From an uncultured Pelagibacteraceae bacterium (GTDB lineage: Bacteria > Pseudomonadota > Alphaproteobacteria > Pelagibacterales > Pelagibacteraceae), in assembly GCA_902566775.1 (NCBI GenBank), contig CACFKF010000004.1, positions 20,207-84,206 of the forward strand: a stretch of DNA of 64,000 nucleotides, given 5' to 3'. Of this stretch, positions 1 to 11,153 are shown one piece after another. The notes below the pieces were generated by a model, which saw only the letters and a program-made list of their open reading frames with translations, was not told the DNA's origin and did not search any database. Each line of letters begins with the position of its first letter. Positions within the stretch are counted from its first letter, which is position 1. The position numbers were made by a program, and so were the translations under genes.

Positions 1-757
1 AATAACCATATAAATCTTTTACAAGTCTATTATAATCAAGTATTCTTGCTTGGCTTGTAGGAAAAATTGCTATCATAAAAAAATTGTATGCTTCATCTCC
101 AGTATGATTGGGGTTTTGATGCTGTTTAAATTTTGAGAGTTTCAACAAAGCATCCATTCTGTGATGACCGTCAGCAATATAAATTCTGTTTATTGAATTA
201 AATAAATCACGTATTTTTGAAACTTTTTTTTCATTATCTAGCACCCACATCTCATGCTTACTTCTATCCATACCATCGAAAGAATATACAGGAGGATTAA
301 TCAATTCTTTTTCTACTAAATCATTAAGCAGTTTATTATCTGGATAAACCGCATATATAGGGCCTATTTGCGCATTTAAATTATTCATTTGTTTCATTCT
401 TTTTTGGGATCTTTCAAAAAAAATTTCTTCGTGCCCTCGGATATGTAAATTGTCATAAGCAGACAATTTTGCAGTACCAACTATTCCAACTTGCGCATGA
501 TCTTCTGTTGAAATTTTGTAAATATAAAATGAATTATTATTATCTTTGGTCAGTATTGATTTTGTTTTCATTAATTCAAATTGTTCTTTTGACTTAGAAT
601 TATTTTCTGCTGAAAAAACATTTAAATAGCTCCAAGGATTATTTTTTTTATGATCAATTACTATTTCTTTTGATAAATGATCAGTGCTACTAATAGCTAC
701 TGATGAGGCATTTTCTTTTGTTGGTCTCAACCCTTTAAACGGATTTATAAAATACAT
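1..757 (-). CDS. DUF1015 family protein, 3' end outside window
   Basis: The minus-strand reading frame is open from the ATG at 755-757 to the window edge, giving 252 residues of N-terminal sequence. The opening (INPFKGLRPTKENASSVAIS) and the internal stretch IYIADGHHRMDALLKL match the conserved start and the ADGHHR motif of the DUF1015 family, soluble proteins of about 400 residues with no established biochemical role. It lies 81 bases downstream of trpB2 on the same strand and may be cotranscribed. Family assignment is from motif memory; function is unknown. Confidence 0.8.
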   Translation of the reverse strand, partial: MYFINPFKGLRPTKENASSVAISSTDHLSKEIVIDHKKNNPWSYLNVFSAENNSKSKEQFELMKTKSILTKDNNNSFYIYKISTEDHAQVGIVGTAKLSAYDNLHIRGHEEIFFERSQKRMKQMNNLNAQIGPIYAVYPDNKLLNDLVEKELINPPVYSFDGMDRSKHEMWVLDNEKKVSKIRDLFNSINRIYIADGHHRMDALLKLSKFKQHQNPNHTGDEAYNFFMIAIFPTSQARILDYNRLVKDLYGY

Positions 758-838
758 GCAGATATTTAATTAATAGCACTAGATAGAACAACTCTATTTT
801 TTAGATATAATTATTACTAATATTGATAAACTTTAATT

Positions 839-2200
839 CTATGCAATTTTAGGTAGTTTTTCTAAAGCTTTATTAACCTCGACCTCATTATATTTGTCAT
901 CAGAAAGTTTATTGCTAAAATAATCTCCATACGCTTGCATATCAAAATGTCCGTGACCACATAAATTAAAAAGTATTGTTTTCTTTTCACCATTTTTTTT
1001 ACATTCAAGAGCTGCATCTATTGCTCCTTTAACAGCGTGAGTAGCCTCAGGCGCTGGCACTATACCTTCTGCATTTGCAAATTTTACTCCTGCATCAAAA
1101 CATTCTTTTTGACCGAAAGCTTTTGCTTCTATAGCTCCTATATCTGTCAAATGACTCACCATTGGTGCCATGCCATGATATCTTAAACCACCAGAATGAG
1201 TTGATGGTGGCATAAAAGAAGATCCTAAAGTATGCATTTTAACTAGTGGCGTACGATTTCCTGTATCTCCAAAATCATAAGCAAATTTACCTTTGGTTAG
1301 TGAAGGACAAGATTTAGGTTCGCATGCTATAACTTTAATATCTTTTTTTTCTCTAAATTTTTTTCCTAGGAAAGGAAAAGCTAATCCAGCAAAATTACTT
1401 CCTCCACCTGTGCATCCAACTAATATATCCGGATAATCATTTGCCATTTCCATTTGTAAAATAGCCTCATTACCAACTATGGTTTGATGCATTAAAACAT
1501 GATTTAAAACACTGCCTAAAGAATATTTTGTAGTATCACCTTGCGCTGCCATTTCAACAGCTTCTGATATTGCTATACCAAGACTGCCAGAATTATTTGG
1601 ATCTTTTTCTAATATAGCTTTTCCAGTTGGAGTTTCGTTTGAAGGACTTGCAACACATCTTGCTCCAAATGTTTCCATTAACATTTTTCTGTAAGGCTTT
1701 TGTTCAAAACTCACTTTTACCATGTAAACATCTAGTTCAATTTTAAAAATTGAACACGCAAAAGCAAGTGAACTTCCCCATTGGCCAGCTCCCGTTTCTG
1801 TAGTAATTTTTTTTGTTCCTTCTTCTTTGTTATAAAATGCTTGAGCAACAGCTGTATTAGGTTTGTGACTTCCTGTAGGACTTACACCTTCATATTTGTA
1901 ATAAATTTTTGCTGTTGTATCTAAAGCTTTTTCGAGTCTTCTTGCTCTATATAAAGGAGAAGGCCTCCATTGTTTATAAATTTCTCTCACTGGTTCTGGA
2001 ATTTCTATTTCTCTCTCTTGTGAAACTTCTTGCCCGATTAAAGCCATAGGAAATAATGGTGCTAAGTCATCTGGTCCAACTGGCTTAAGTGTTCCCGGAT
2101 GAAGTACTGGACTTAATGGTTTGGGTAAATCTGCAGAAATATTATACCAATTCTTTGGCATTTTATTTTCTTCTAAGAAAAATTTAGTTTTGTCTTGCAT
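839..2200 (-). CDS. trpB: TrpB2-type tryptophan synthase beta chain
   Basis: This is a fold-type II PLP enzyme of 453 residues, longer than classical TrpB (about 400) and matching the TrpB2 (TrpB-related) group. The PLP lysine is in SHKPNTA (Lys113) and the phosphate-binding loop is GCTGGGSN (265-269). TrpB2 proteins condense indole with serine and usually act without tight TrpA coupling. No trpA or other trp gene is adjacent, so indole salvage or another beta-replacement reaction is possible. The gene is divergent from the GT9 gene across 82 bases. Confidence 0.9.
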   Translation of the reverse strand: MQDKTKFFLEENKMPKNWYNISADLPKPLSPVLHPGTLKPVGPDDLAPLFPMALIGQEVSQEREIEIPEPVREIYKQWRPSPLYRARRLEKALDTTAKIYYKYEGVSPTGSHKPNTAVAQAFYNKEEGTKKITTETGAGQWGSSLAFACSIFKIELDVYMVKVSFEQKPYRKMLMETFGARCVASPSNETPTGKAILEKDPNNSGSLGIAISEAVEMAAQGDTTKYSLGSVLNHVLMHQTIVGNEAILQMEMANDYPDILVGCTGGGSNFAGLAFPFLGKKFREKKDIKVIACEPKSCPSLTKGKFAYDFGDTGNRTPLVKMHTLGSSFMPPSTHSGGLRYHGMAPMVSHLTDIGAIEAKAFGQKECFDAGVKFANAEGIVPAPEATHAVKGAIDAALECKKNGEKKTILFNLCGHGHFDMQAYGDYFSNKLSDDKYNEVEVNKALEKLPKIA

Positions 2201-2282
2201 ATAATTTAGATATTTTGCCCATATATAAACATAAAAATCAAGGATTAATTAACAAGCATAAATTATAGTTTATAGTCAAAAT

Positions 2283-3266
2283 ATGGGTAAAAAAATATTA
2301 ATTTACAATTCGGGCGGTGGCCTTGGTGATGCCATACAATTATTTCCACTTATTTTAACTTTGCAAAATCACTTTGCGACTTCTGAATTTTATTATCAAG
2401 ACTCACTTGGTGCTAAATATTTTTCAAATGAATTAAAAGACTATAATATTAAAATAAAAAATTTAAATTTAAATTTAAAACATTTTGGATTTAGATGGTG
2501 GCATTTTTTTAAAGCCAAAAGTGAATTTTTGAAACTTAAATTAGATATCGATAAGTTTGATTTAATTATAGATATTCAATCAAAAATTAGAAACACTTTA
2601 ATCTTAAAAAAATTACCAAATAATCATTTTTATTCATCCACATTTAATTATTTCTTTTGTTCAATTAAAAAGAAATATTCTGATTATGAAAATGTAAATC
2701 AAAGAACTATTTCAAATCTAGAAAAATTTTATGGAACGACGATAAATAGAATTAATTATAATTTAGAACTGCTTAATGATAAGTTTATAAAAGAATCAAT
2801 TAAACTATTACCTGGTAAAAACTATATTGGACTTTCGATCACACATGGAAATCCATATAGAAAAAAACACTGGCCAATAAATAAATTTGTTGAATTAGCG
2901 GTAAAATTAGAAAAAAAAGGAAAAAAACCAATTTTTTTTGTAGAAAAATCAAATAATGAGATCATTAATAAAATTAAATCAATAATACCAAATGCTTTTT
3001 TTCCTGAACATGCATCGGAATTAGCTTCACCTGCCCTAGTTACGGCATTGGCTTCTAGACTTGAAAAGGCAATATCGATAGATAATGGAGTAATGCATAT
3101 GATAAGTCTTGCTCAAATACCTATGCTAGTTCTCTTCGGACCAACAAAACCTGAAAAATTTGCCCCTAATCAAAAAAACATAAATATTATTGATAGTAAA
3201 AAATTATACAATACCAAAGATATTTCAAAAATTACCGTCGAGGATATTCTAAAGCATGTTTTTTAA
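2283..3266 (+). CDS. Glycosyltransferase family 9 (heptosyltransferase-like)
   Basis: The 327-residue soluble protein has the GT-B architecture of ADP-heptose:LPS heptosyltransferases. The N-terminal glycine-rich NSGGGLGDAIQLFPLI replaces the usual RLGALGD motif, and the C-terminal domain contains ISIDNGVMHMISLAQIPMLV followed by LFGPT, the GT9 sugar-nucleotide site. It probably adds a sugar to LPS core at the inner membrane face. The donor sugar cannot be told from sequence. It converges with the next gene with a 2-base gap. A second GT9 lies at 44106-45047. Confidence 0.85.
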   Translation: MGKKILIYNSGGGLGDAIQLFPLILTLQNHFATSEFYYQDSLGAKYFSNELKDYNIKIKNLNLNLKHFGFRWWHFFKAKSEFLKLKLDIDKFDLIIDIQSKIRNTLILKKLPNNHFYSSTFNYFFCSIKKKYSDYENVNQRTISNLEKFYGTTINRINYNLELLNDKFIKESIKLLPGKNYIGLSITHGNPYRKKHWPINKFVELAVKLEKKGKKPIFFVEKSNNEIINKIKSIIPNAFFPEHASELASPALVTALASRLEKAISIDNGVMHMISLAQIPMLVLFGPTKPEKFAPNQKNINIIDSKKLYNTKDISKITVEDILKHVF

Positions 3267-3268
3267 AG

Positions 3269-3721
3269 TTACCAGTGAACACTATAACTTAAATTATAAT
3301 TTGATATTCTTTTTTTTAAATGATTAATATCTAAATTACAATCCTTATAACCTTCTATGATTGTATGTAAATATGATGAAGAAGGTTTTCTTTTTGTATA
3401 AATTTTTTGGATATAAACTAAAACTTTTTTTCCTTTTAAAGTAAAATACTCTTTATAATAATACGGAGGATTATAATTAGTAGCTTCATACTCATCTAAG
3501 ACTTTTTCATGTTCTTTTGTAAGGCTCCAAATTGCACCTGGTACATTAAAATTTTTATTTTTTTCTATATTAGCGTGACCATATTTATTATTCGGATTGC
3601 GATGACTAAATACTAATTTATAGCCTTTTAAAATATATGATTGAACATATTTGGAACCTGGGCATCTTTCATTTTTCATTTGATACCAGTTCAGATTACT
3701 ACCATAAGCAAAATATAACAT
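3269..3721 (-). CDS. Gamma-glutamylcyclotransferase-like protein
   Basis: The 150-residue protein begins MLYFAYGSNLNWYQM, the YGSNL signature of the gamma-glutamylcyclotransferase fold, and has LDEYEATNY carrying the expected acidic catalytic residue. Such enzymes release 5-oxoproline from gamma-glutamyl amino acids or peptides; the exact substrate is unknown. The start overlaps the stop of the CinA-like gene by one base (TAATG), so the two are translationally coupled on the minus strand. Confidence 0.85.
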   Translation of the reverse strand: MLYFAYGSNLNWYQMKNERCPGSKYVQSYILKGYKLVFSHRNPNNKYGHANIEKNKNFNVPGAIWSLTKEHEKVLDEYEATNYNPPYYYKEYFTLKGKKVLVYIQKIYTKRKPSSSYLHTIIEGYKDCNLDINHLKKRISNYNLSYSVHW

Positions 3722-4473
3722 TAATCTATTTCAATTATTTCAATATTTTTTTCTTTTATAAATTCTAAAATTTGTGAATTACAATTGTCTATTTTAACTT
3801 TATCTACACATCGCAAAACTATAGACACACCTAATTTACCTTGTCTAAAAAAAGGATAACTTCCAATTTCAACATCTTTATTGTTATTTTGAACATTGGT
3901 TAAAGGTTTTGCTATTTCACTTTCATAAGTTTTTAAATTTATAGTTCTGCTTAAAATAGGATCACCACCGACTAATACATTATTTAATCCACCTAGCATT
4001 GATTTTAAAATTGATGGTACGCCAGGAAGACAAAATACATTTTCTACATAAAATCCTGGGGCACCACTTGAAGGATTTAAAATAAGTTTGGCTATGGTAG
4101 GCATTTTTGCCATTTTCTGCCTTCCTTCATTAAATTCTCCAGGTTCATAGTATTTTTCTAATATTGAAAAAGCTTCATCGTGAAAATCATATTTTGAGTT
4201 AAATACTTTAGATATTGATTCAGCTGTTATATCATCGTGAGTTGGGCCTATACCTCCTGTAGTAAACACATAATCAAATTTGGTTCTCAGTGAATTGACT
4301 GTATCTATAATTTTCCTTTCAATATCAGGTATTACTCTAACTTCTTGGACACTAATACCAATAGAATTCAACCATATTGAAAGTGTACTGGTATTTAAAT
4401 CCTTTGTTCTTCCTGAAAGAACTTCATTACCAATAATGATTATTGATGCAATTATTTCTTTTTTATTTGTCAT
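3721..4473 (-). CDS. CinA-type molybdopterin-binding domain protein
   Basis: The 250-residue protein has the MoCF-like fold of CinA/MoeA: the N-terminal IIIGNEVLSGRTKD and the TTGGIGPTHDDITAE motif near residue 75 are diagnostic. It is the short form, without the C-terminal nicotinamide-nucleotide amidase domain of full CinA (about 410 residues). The role is probably nucleotide-pyrophosphatase-type housecleaning, by family analogy. It diverges from sfsA across only 22 bases, so promoters for the two must overlap coding sequence or each other. Confidence 0.85.
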   Translation of the reverse strand: MTNKKEIIASIIIIGNEVLSGRTKDLNTSTLSIWLNSIGISVQEVRVIPDIERKIIDTVNSLRTKFDYVFTTGGIGPTHDDITAESISKVFNSKYDFHDEAFSILEKYYEPGEFNEGRQKMAKMPTIAKLILNPSSGAPGFYVENVFCLPGVPSILKSMLGGLNNVLVGGDPILSRTINLKTYESEIAKPLTNVQNNNKDVEIGSYPFFRQGKLGVSIVLRCVDKVKIDNCNSQILEFIKEKNIEIIEID

Positions 4474-4495
4474 TTACAAATATAAATAAATTATT

Positions 4496-5182
4496 ATGAA
4501 ATTTACCAGTACTTTAATTAAAGGCAAACTTATCAAACGATATAAGAGGTTTTTTGTTGATATCAAAGCAAATAATCAAATAATAACTGCACATTGTCCA
4601 AATACCGGGTCAATGTTGGGATTATTGGATGAAGGTAATGAAGTTTGGGTTACAAAAAATGACGATCCAAATAGGAAATTGCAATACACTTTGGAAATTA
4701 TTAAGGTTAAAAAAAAATTAATTGGAGTAAATACTCATAGAGCTAACAGAATTGTAGAACATGGCTTAAAAAATAAACTAATTAATGAATTTAAAAAGGA
4801 AAAATTAATTAAATCAGAATTTAAATTTTCAAAAGATACAAGATTTGACTTTTTGTGTGATAATAAAATTATAGAAGTAAAAAATGTTACATTAACACGT
4901 AAAAATAAAATAGCTGAATTTCCTGATGCTATAACTTCAAGAGGCACAAAACACTTGATAAAATTAGTTGATTCAATGACGAAAAAATATGATCCTTATG
5001 TCTTATTTTTAACTCAAATTCAGGATATAGATTATTTCAAGATAGCTAAAGATATAGATTACAACTACTACAAAAATTATCTTCTTGCAAAAAAAGCTGG
5101 TGTTAATTTTTTAGCGTATAGATGTGAACTAAGTTCTAAAGAAATTAAAATTGAAAAAAAAATAAAAATTATTAATGAATAA
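4496..5182 (+). CDS. sfsA: SfsA family DNA/RNA nuclease-like protein
   Basis: The 228-residue protein is collinear with SfsA (sugar fermentation stimulation protein). It has the N-terminal OB-like part with AHCPNTGSMLGL and a C-terminal nuclease-like core with DFLCDNKIIEVKNVTL, whose D...EVK spacing resembles the PD-(D/E)XK arrangement noted for this family. The physiological role is unclear; older work proposed a regulatory DNA-binding function. It is first in a ten-gene operon and its end overlaps map by 8 bases. Confidence 0.93.
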   Translation: MKFTSTLIKGKLIKRYKRFFVDIKANNQIITAHCPNTGSMLGLLDEGNEVWVTKNDDPNRKLQYTLEIIKVKKKLIGVNTHRANRIVEHGLKNKLINEFKKEKLIKSEFKFSKDTRFDFLCDNKIIEVKNVTLTRKNKIAEFPDAITSRGTKHLIKLVDSMTKKYDPYVLFLTQIQDIDYFKIAKDIDYNYYKNYLLAKKAGVNFLAYRCELSSKEIKIEKKIKIINE

Positions 5183-5948
5183 AAATTATTCAGAAAAATT
5201 TGAAAAAATGAGTGTTGCTGGTAAGTTGGCTGCACAAACCTTAGACATGATCACAGAATATGTTAAACCAGGTGTATCAACTAATAAAATTGATCAACTT
5301 TGCTATGAATTTATAAGAGATAACAAAGCTTACTCTGCACCGCTATATTATAGAGGATTTAAAAAATCTCTATGCACCTCATTGAATCATGTTGTGTGTC
5401 ATGGAATACCTTCTGATCGAGCTTTAGATGAAGGAGATATAATTAATATAGATGTAACTACAATTGTTGATAATTATTATGGTGATACTAGTAGAATGTT
5501 CTGCGTGGGAAAAACTTCAATTAAAGCAAATAATCTAATTAATGCTACTTATGAAGCTATGATGAAAGCAATAAATATTTTAAAACCAGGCATTAAGTTA
5601 GGAGATATTGGCAACGAAATACAATCATATGCAGAAGATAAAGGTTTTTCAGTCGTAAGAGATTTTTGTGGGCATGGAATTAGCAATGTGTTTCATGAAT
5701 ATCCAAACGTTCTTCATTATGGAAAAAAAGATACAGGTATTGAATTAGAATCTGGTATGACTTTTACTATAGAACCAATGATAAATGCTGGAAAATATGA
5801 TGTAAAAATATTAGATGATGGATGGACAGCAGTTACAAAAGATAAATCTTTATCTGCACAATTTGAACATACAGTAGGAATTACAGAAAATGGTTATGAA
5901 ATTTTTACAAAGTCTGATAAAAACTACTCAAGGCCCCCTTACAAATAA
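5175..5948 (+). CDS. map: Methionine aminopeptidase, type I
   Basis: The 257-residue enzyme removes the initiator methionine from nascent proteins. The metal-binding residues of the pita-bread fold are visible: NIDVTT and DTSRMF aspartates, the CGHGISNVFHE histidine, FTIEPM glutamate and the C-terminal AQFEHT glutamate. It has no N-terminal zinc-finger extension, as expected of bacterial type I. It overlaps sfsA by 8 bases and its stop overlaps purB by one base (TAATG). Confidence 0.97.
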   Translation: MNKNYSEKFEKMSVAGKLAAQTLDMITEYVKPGVSTNKIDQLCYEFIRDNKAYSAPLYYRGFKKSLCTSLNHVVCHGIPSDRALDEGDIINIDVTTIVDNYYGDTSRMFCVGKTSIKANNLINATYEAMMKAINILKPGIKLGDIGNEIQSYAEDKGFSVVRDFCGHGISNVFHEYPNVLHYGKKDTGIELESGMTFTIEPMINAGKYDVKILDDGWTAVTKDKSLSAQFEHTVGITENGYEIFTKSDKNYSRPPYK

Positions 5949-7240
5949 TGATATCAAGATATTCTAGAAAAGAACTTACAGATATTTGGTCAGAAGAAAA
6001 TAAATATAAAATTTGGCTTAAGGTTGAAATAGCAGCCGCTCAAGCAATGGAAAAATTAGGTCACATCCCCAAAGGTGTGGCTGCAACTGTAAAGAAAAAA
6101 GGTAGAATTGATGTTAAAAGAATTCACTCTATAGAATCCAAAGTAAAACATGATGTTATTGCTTTTTTAACTTCAATTACTGAAAAAACAGGAATTAAAT
6201 CAAGATATCTTCATCAAGGTATGACTTCTTCGGATGTCTTGGATACTAGTTTTAATATACAGTTAGTTCAATCAGGAAAAATACTTTTAAAAGATATTAA
6301 TCAAATACTAAATGTTTTAAGAAAAAAAGCAAAAAAATATAAATTGACCCCGTGCATTGGAAGAAGCCATGGCATTCATGCTGAACCTTTAACATTTGGA
6401 TTAAAGTTAGCCTCTTTTTATGAAGAGTTTAAAAGAAATAAAAAAAGATTAGAGATTGCTATTGATGAAGTTTCAACTTGTGCAATTTCTGGTGCTGTGG
6501 GAACATTTGCAAATATTAATCCAAATGTTGAAAAGTATGTGGCAAAAAAACTTGGTCTTAAAATTGAACCTATTTCTACGCAAGTAATTCCAAGAGATAG
6601 GCATGCTTTTTATTTTTCGGTATTAGGAATTATAGCAGGCTCTGTAGAAAGAGTTGCAACAGAAATAAGGCACCTGCAAAGAACAGAAGTTTATGAATTA
6701 CAAGAATATTTTTCTAAAAAACAAAAAGGATCTTCTGCAATGCCTCACAAAAAAAATCCAATATTGAGTGAAAATTTAACTGGACTATCTAGAATGGTTA
6801 GAAGTTATGTAGTACCCGCATTAGAAAATATTGCTCTATGGCATGAAAGAGACATTTCTCATTCAAGTGTAGAAAGAAATATTGGTCCAGATGCAAATAT
6901 AACATTAGATTTTGCCCTTATTAGATTAGCTAACATTTTAGAAAACATGATTATTTATCCAAAAAAAATGACTGCAAATATTAATATAACAAAAGGTATA
7001 ATTTTTTCACAAGAATTGATGTTGGAACTTACTAAATCGGGAATAAGTAGGGAAAAAGCATATAAAATAGTTCAGACGCATGCAAAAAAATGCTTATCAC
7101 AAAATTTAAATCTATTTGAAGTTGTAAAAAAAAATAAGATAATAACTGATAAAATTCCTTTGAATAAACTTAAAAAAATATTTAATTACTCTTCACACTT
7201 TAAAAATGTTAATTTGATTTTTAACAGAGTGTTTAGATAA
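5948..7240 (+). CDS. purB: Adenylosuccinate lyase
   Basis: The 430-residue protein of the fumarase/aspartase superfamily cleaves SAICAR to AICAR and adenylosuccinate to AMP, releasing fumarate. The superfamily signature [11 protein letters not shown] is near residue 260 and the catalytic-loop serine lies in it; TSSDVLDT near residue 90 is also conserved. Its one-base overlaps with map and purC indicate a coupled operon. PurC makes SAICAR, which PurB uses next. Confidence 0.97.
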   Translation: MISRYSRKELTDIWSEENKYKIWLKVEIAAAQAMEKLGHIPKGVAATVKKKGRIDVKRIHSIESKVKHDVIAFLTSITEKTGIKSRYLHQGMTSSDVLDTSFNIQLVQSGKILLKDINQILNVLRKKAKKYKLTPCIGRSHGIHAEPLTFGLKLASFYEEFKRNKKRLEIAIDEVSTCAISGAVGTFANINPNVEKYVAKKLGLKIEPISTQVIPRDRHAFYFSVLGIIAGSVERVATEIRHLQRTEVYELQEYFSKKQKGSSAMPHKKNPILSENLTGLSRMVRSYVVPALENIALWHERDISHSSVERNIGPDANITLDFALIRLANILENMIIYPKKMTANINITKGIIFSQELMLELTKSGISREKAYKIVQTHAKKCLSQNLNLFEVVKKNKIITDKIPLNKLKKIFNYSSHFKNVNLIFNRVFR

Positions 7241-8022
7241 TGAAAAAAGGGAAAAAATTATACGAAGGCAAAGCTAAAATCTTATATGCTGCTCCTGAAA
7301 AAGGAACGGCAATACAACATTTTAAAGATAATGCTACCGCTTTTAACAATCAAAAAAAAACAATAATTGAAGGAAAAGGTATTTTAAACAATAGAATATC
7401 TGAACATATTTTATCTAATCTCAATCAGATAGGAATTGAAACTCATTTAATCAAAAGAATTAATATGAGAGAACAACTAATCAAGATAGTTGAGATCATT
7501 CCTGTTGAATTTATTGTGAGAAATATTGCAACTGGCTCTTTAACAAAAAGATTAGGAATAGAAGATGGAACTGTATTAGATAAACCTTTGATCGAATTTT
7601 GTTATAAAAATGATGAATTAAATGATCCGCTAATTGCAAAAGAACATATTACTGCCTTTAAATGGGCTGAAGAAAATGAAATAAATTGGATAAAGGATCA
7701 GTGTTTAAGAATTAATGATTTTATGCAAGGCATGTTTAAAGGTATCGGTATAAAATTAGTAGATTTTAAATTAGAGTTTGGAAGATTAAACCAAGGTGAG
7801 GTAAGAAGGATAATCTTAGCGGATGAAATAAGTCCTGATACTTGTAGATTGTGGGATGCATCAAGTGAAAAAAAATTAGATAAAGATAGATTTAGAAAAG
7901 ATTTGGGAAATTTATTAGAAGCTTATCAAGAAGTTGCTAGAAGATTAAACATTCTTCATGAAGAAACAAACATAAAGCCTGTTGAATTTGGTAAGTTAAG
8001 ATCTATAAAAAATAGAAAGTAA
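7240..8022 (+). CDS. purC: SAICAR synthetase
   Basis: The 260-residue protein joins aspartate to CAIR using ATP. It shows the family opening [10 protein letters not shown], the [11 protein letters not shown] motif and DFKLEFGR near residue 180, followed by [14 protein letters not shown]. Its length is standard for the bacterial single-domain form. It lies between purB and purS, with a one-base overlap and a 4-base gap. Confidence 0.97.
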   Translation: MKKGKKLYEGKAKILYAAPEKGTAIQHFKDNATAFNNQKKTIIEGKGILNNRISEHILSNLNQIGIETHLIKRINMREQLIKIVEIIPVEFIVRNIATGSLTKRLGIEDGTVLDKPLIEFCYKNDELNDPLIAKEHITAFKWAEENEINWIKDQCLRINDFMQGMFKGIGIKLVDFKLEFGRLNQGEVRRIILADEISPDTCRLWDASSEKKLDKDRFRKDLGNLLEAYQEVARRLNILHEETNIKPVEFGKLRSIKNRK

Positions 8023-8026
8023 TAAA

Positions 8027-8269
8027 TTGAAAATCTCAATCACTGTCACTTTAAAAAAAGATGTTTTGGATCCTCAAGGAAATACCATTAAAAAAGCATT
8101 AGAAAATATGAATTTCAAAAATATTAACGACATAAGACAAGGAAAATATTTTGAAATTGATATTGATGAAAAAAATGAAAAAAAAGCTAGAGAAAAAGCT
8201 GAAGAAATGTGTAAAAAACTTTTAGCAAACCTCGTTATAGAAGATTATAAAATTATTGGACAACAATAA
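8027..8269 (+). CDS. purS: FGAM synthase subunit PurS
   Basis: The 80-residue protein begins at a TTG codon 4 bases after the purC stop. The pattern ITVTLKKDVLDPQGNTIKKA is the classical PurS start. PurS bridges PurQ and the small-type PurL in the three-subunit FGAM synthase, helping ammonia transfer. The neighbours purQ and purL (short form, 729 residues) confirm the three-subunit arrangement. Confidence 0.95.
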   Translation: MKISITVTLKKDVLDPQGNTIKKALENMNFKNINDIRQGKYFEIDIDEKNEKKAREKAEEMCKKLLANLVIEDYKIIGQQ

Positions 8270-8275
8270 TTAATA

Positions 8276-8959
8276 ATGAATTCGTCAGTTGTTATATTTC
8301 CTGGGTCTAATTGTGATAGAGATATGGCTGTAGCTTTGAAAAAATTTGGTTTTAAAAATAACATGGTTTGGCACGATGATATTGATTTACCAAAAAGTGA
8401 TTTGGTTGTTCTTCCTGGTGGTTTCTCTTATGGAGATCACCTGAGATCTGGCAGTATTGCTTCTAAATCAAAAATTATTCAATCGGTAATTAAATTTGCT
8501 AAATCTGGTGGTTTATTGTTGGGTATATGTAATGGATTTCAAATTTTAACTGAAACAGAATTGTTGCCTGGTGTTCTGTTAAGAAACAAATTTTCTGAAT
8601 TTATCTGTAAAAATGTATTTGTAAAAATTAATAATACTGAAAATAATTATTTCAAAAAAATAAAAAAAAATGTTTTAGAGTTACACATAGCGCATAATGA
8701 AGGAAACTACTTTTGCTCTAACATTCAAATGAAAGAAATAGTAGATAATAATCAAATTGCCTTATCTTATTGTGATAAAAATGGAGAAATAAACGAAAAA
8801 TCTAATCCAAATGGATCAAGTAAAAATATAGCTGCCATTTTAAATAAAGAAAAAAATATATTAGGTATGATGCCTCATCCTGAAAGAATGATAGACAAAT
8901 ATCTGTCTGGAGATGATGGTGTGATTTTTTTTGAAAATTTATTAAATAACTTAAAGTAA
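8276..8959 (+). CDS. purQ: FGAM synthase glutaminase subunit PurQ
   Basis: This 227-residue class I glutamine amidotransferase supplies ammonia to PurL. The nucleophile cysteine is in [11 protein letters not shown] near residue 82, and the His/Glu pair is in MMPHPERM near the C-terminus. The N-terminal [14 protein letters not shown] is typical of PurQ. It sits 6 bases after purS and 2 bases before purL. Confidence 0.97.
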   Translation: MNSSVVIFPGSNCDRDMAVALKKFGFKNNMVWHDDIDLPKSDLVVLPGGFSYGDHLRSGSIASKSKIIQSVIKFAKSGGLLLGICNGFQILTETELLPGVLLRNKFSEFICKNVFVKINNTENNYFKKIKKNVLELHIAHNEGNYFCSNIQMKEIVDNNQIALSYCDKNGEINEKSNPNGSSKNIAAILNKEKNILGMMPHPERMIDKYLSGDDGVIFFENLLNNLK

Positions 8960-8961
8960 TT

Positions 8962-11151
8962 ATGGTTAATGAAAAAATTGCAGTAGATCATGGATTAAAA
9001 AAAACAGAGTTTAAAGAAATATGTAAACTCTTAAAAAGAGTTCCTAATATTACAGAACTTGGTTTATTTTCTGCTATGTGGAATGAGCATTGTTCATACA
9101 AATCTTCTAAAATTCATCTAAAAAAACTTCCAACAAGTGGAAAAAAAGTAATCCAAGGTCCAGGAGAAAATGCTGGTGTGATTGACATAGAGGATGATGA
9201 TGCCATAGTTTTTAAAATTGAAAGTCATAACCACCCTTCTTTTATTGAACCATATCAGGGTGCGGCTACAGGAGTTGGTGGAATAATGAGAGATGTTTTT
9301 ACGATGGGTGCTCGCCCAATAGCAAATTTAAATTCAATACATTTTGGTTCTACTCAACACAAAAAAACAAAAAATTTATTGAGAGGAGTTGTTCGTGGAA
9401 TTGGTGGTTATGGAAACTGTATGGGAATACCGACTATCGGAGGTCAAACTTGCTTCGATGAATCTTATAATGGGAACATACTAGTTAATGCAATGACAGT
9501 TGGATTAGTCAAAAAAAATAAAATATTTTACTCCAAAGCTTCCGGAATAAATAAACCAGTCATTTATGTTGGTTCAAAAACAGGTAGAGATGGCATACAT
9601 GGTGCAAGTATGGCCTCTGCAGTTTTTGACGATCAAATAGAAGAAAAAAAACCAACTGTTCAGGTTGGTGATCCTTTTACTGAAAAACTTTTGTTAGAAG
9701 CTTGTTTGGAGTTAATGGCTGATGATTCAATTATTTCTATCCAAGATATGGGTGCAGCAGGACTTACTTCTTCTAGTGTAGAAATGGCATCTAAAGGAAA
9801 ACTTGGTATAGAATTATACCTAGACAAAGTTCCCTGCAGAGAATCTAACATGACGCCTTATGAAATTATGCTTTCTGAAAGCCAAGAAAGAATGCTTATA
9901 ATTTTAGAAAATGGAAAAGAAGACAAAGCTAAAAAAATTTTTGATAAGTGGCATTTAGACTTTGCTATAATTGGTAAAACTACAAAATCAAATAAAATAG
10001 AAATATTTTTTAATAAAAATAAAGTTGCTGATGTTCCAATAGAATTTTTATCTGATAAAGCTCCAGAATATGACAGAAAATGGAAAAAAACAAAATTGCC
10101 AATTAAAAATAAGCTTAACAAAAATATTTACAAAAATCTAAAAATTGAAGATGTCCTAATAAAAATTTTGGCCAGCCCAAACATTTGTAGTAAAGAATGG
10201 ATTTGGCAACAATACGATCACACTGTAATGGGTGATACTATACAAAAACCTGGCGGAGACGCTGGTGTTGTTAGGATACATGGAACAAACAAGGCAATAG
10301 CAACCACTGTGGATTCTTCAGCAGGTTATTGTTTTGCACATCCATTAACCGGTGGAAAACAAGTTGTTTGTGAAAGTTGGAGAAATTTGGTTTCAGTTGG
10401 TGCAAAACCTATAGCTATCACAAATTGTCTAAATTTTGGAAACCCAGAGAAAGAAAATAACATGGGTGAATTCGTTGAATGCCTGGGAGGCATCAGTGAA
10501 GCATGTAAATTTTTAGATTATCCTATTGTTTCAGGGAATGTTTCTTTTTACAACGAAACCAAAGATAAAGGAATAAAACCTACTCCTTCAATTGGTGGGG
10601 TCGGCCTTTTAAAAGATTATAAAAAAATGGTTTCAATAAGCTTAAAAAAAGCTGAAAATATAGTCTTATTAATTGGAAAAACAGAAGGCCATGTTGATCA
10701 AAGTGTTTTTGCAAAGGAAATACTTAATCAAAAAAAAGGTCCTCCACCTGAAATTAACTTATTTAATGAAAAAAATAATGGAGAAACTGTATTAAAATTA
10801 ATTAATGAAGGCTATGTTAAATCTGCACATGATGTTTCTGTTGGGGGCGCATTGATTGCTATTACAAAAATGTGTATTACAGGTAATATGGGTATAAACA
10901 TTAACAAACCCAAAAGTTTAGTAAATTTTTTTGAATATTTTTTTGGTGAAGATCAGGGGAGATATTTGATTGAAATAGAAAAAAAAGATATTGAAAAAGC
11001 AAAGTCTATATTAGAAAAAAATTCTGTATATTTTAGTGAATTTGGTATAACTCAAGAAAAAAATATTGTTCTTAAAGATAGTTTAAATGTTACAATAGAG
11101 AAATTAGATAAAGCAAATAAATTATGGTTAACGAAATATATGGATAGTTAA
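8962..11151 (+). CDS. purL: FGAM synthase large subunit PurL (short type)
   Basis: The 729-residue ATP-dependent synthase converts FGAR to FGAM using ammonia from PurQ. It is the short form lacking fused PurS and glutaminase domains. Two AIR-synthase-like halves are visible: the first with [10 protein letters not shown] and [14 protein letters not shown], the second with [10 protein letters not shown] and [11 protein letters not shown]. It is cotranscribed with purS and purQ, and bolA follows after 2 bases. Confidence 0.97.
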   Translation: MVNEKIAVDHGLKKTEFKEICKLLKRVPNITELGLFSAMWNEHCSYKSSKIHLKKLPTSGKKVIQGPGENAGVIDIEDDDAIVFKIESHNHPSFIEPYQGAATGVGGIMRDVFTMGARPIANLNSIHFGSTQHKKTKNLLRGVVRGIGGYGNCMGIPTIGGQTCFDESYNGNILVNAMTVGLVKKNKIFYSKASGINKPVIYVGSKTGRDGIHGASMASAVFDDQIEEKKPTVQVGDPFTEKLLLEACLELMADDSIISIQDMGAAGLTSSSVEMASKGKLGIELYLDKVPCRESNMTPYEIMLSESQERMLIILENGKEDKAKKIFDKWHLDFAIIGKTTKSNKIEIFFNKNKVADVPIEFLSDKAPEYDRKWKKTKLPIKNKLNKNIYKNLKIEDVLIKILASPNICSKEWIWQQYDHTVMGDTIQKPGGDAGVVRIHGTNKAIATTVDSSAGYCFAHPLTGGKQVVCESWRNLVSVGAKPIAITNCLNFGNPEKENNMGEFVECLGGISEACKFLDYPIVSGNVSFYNETKDKGIKPTPSIGGVGLLKDYKKMVSISLKKAENIVLLIGKTEGHVDQSVFAKEILNQKKGPPPEINLFNEKNNGETVLKLINEGYVKSAHDVSVGGALIAITKMCITGNMGININKPKSLVNFFEYFFGEDQGRYLIEIEKKDIEKAKSILEKNSVYFSEFGITQEKNIVLKDSLNVTIEKLDKANKLWLTKYMDS

Positions 11152-11153
11152 TT

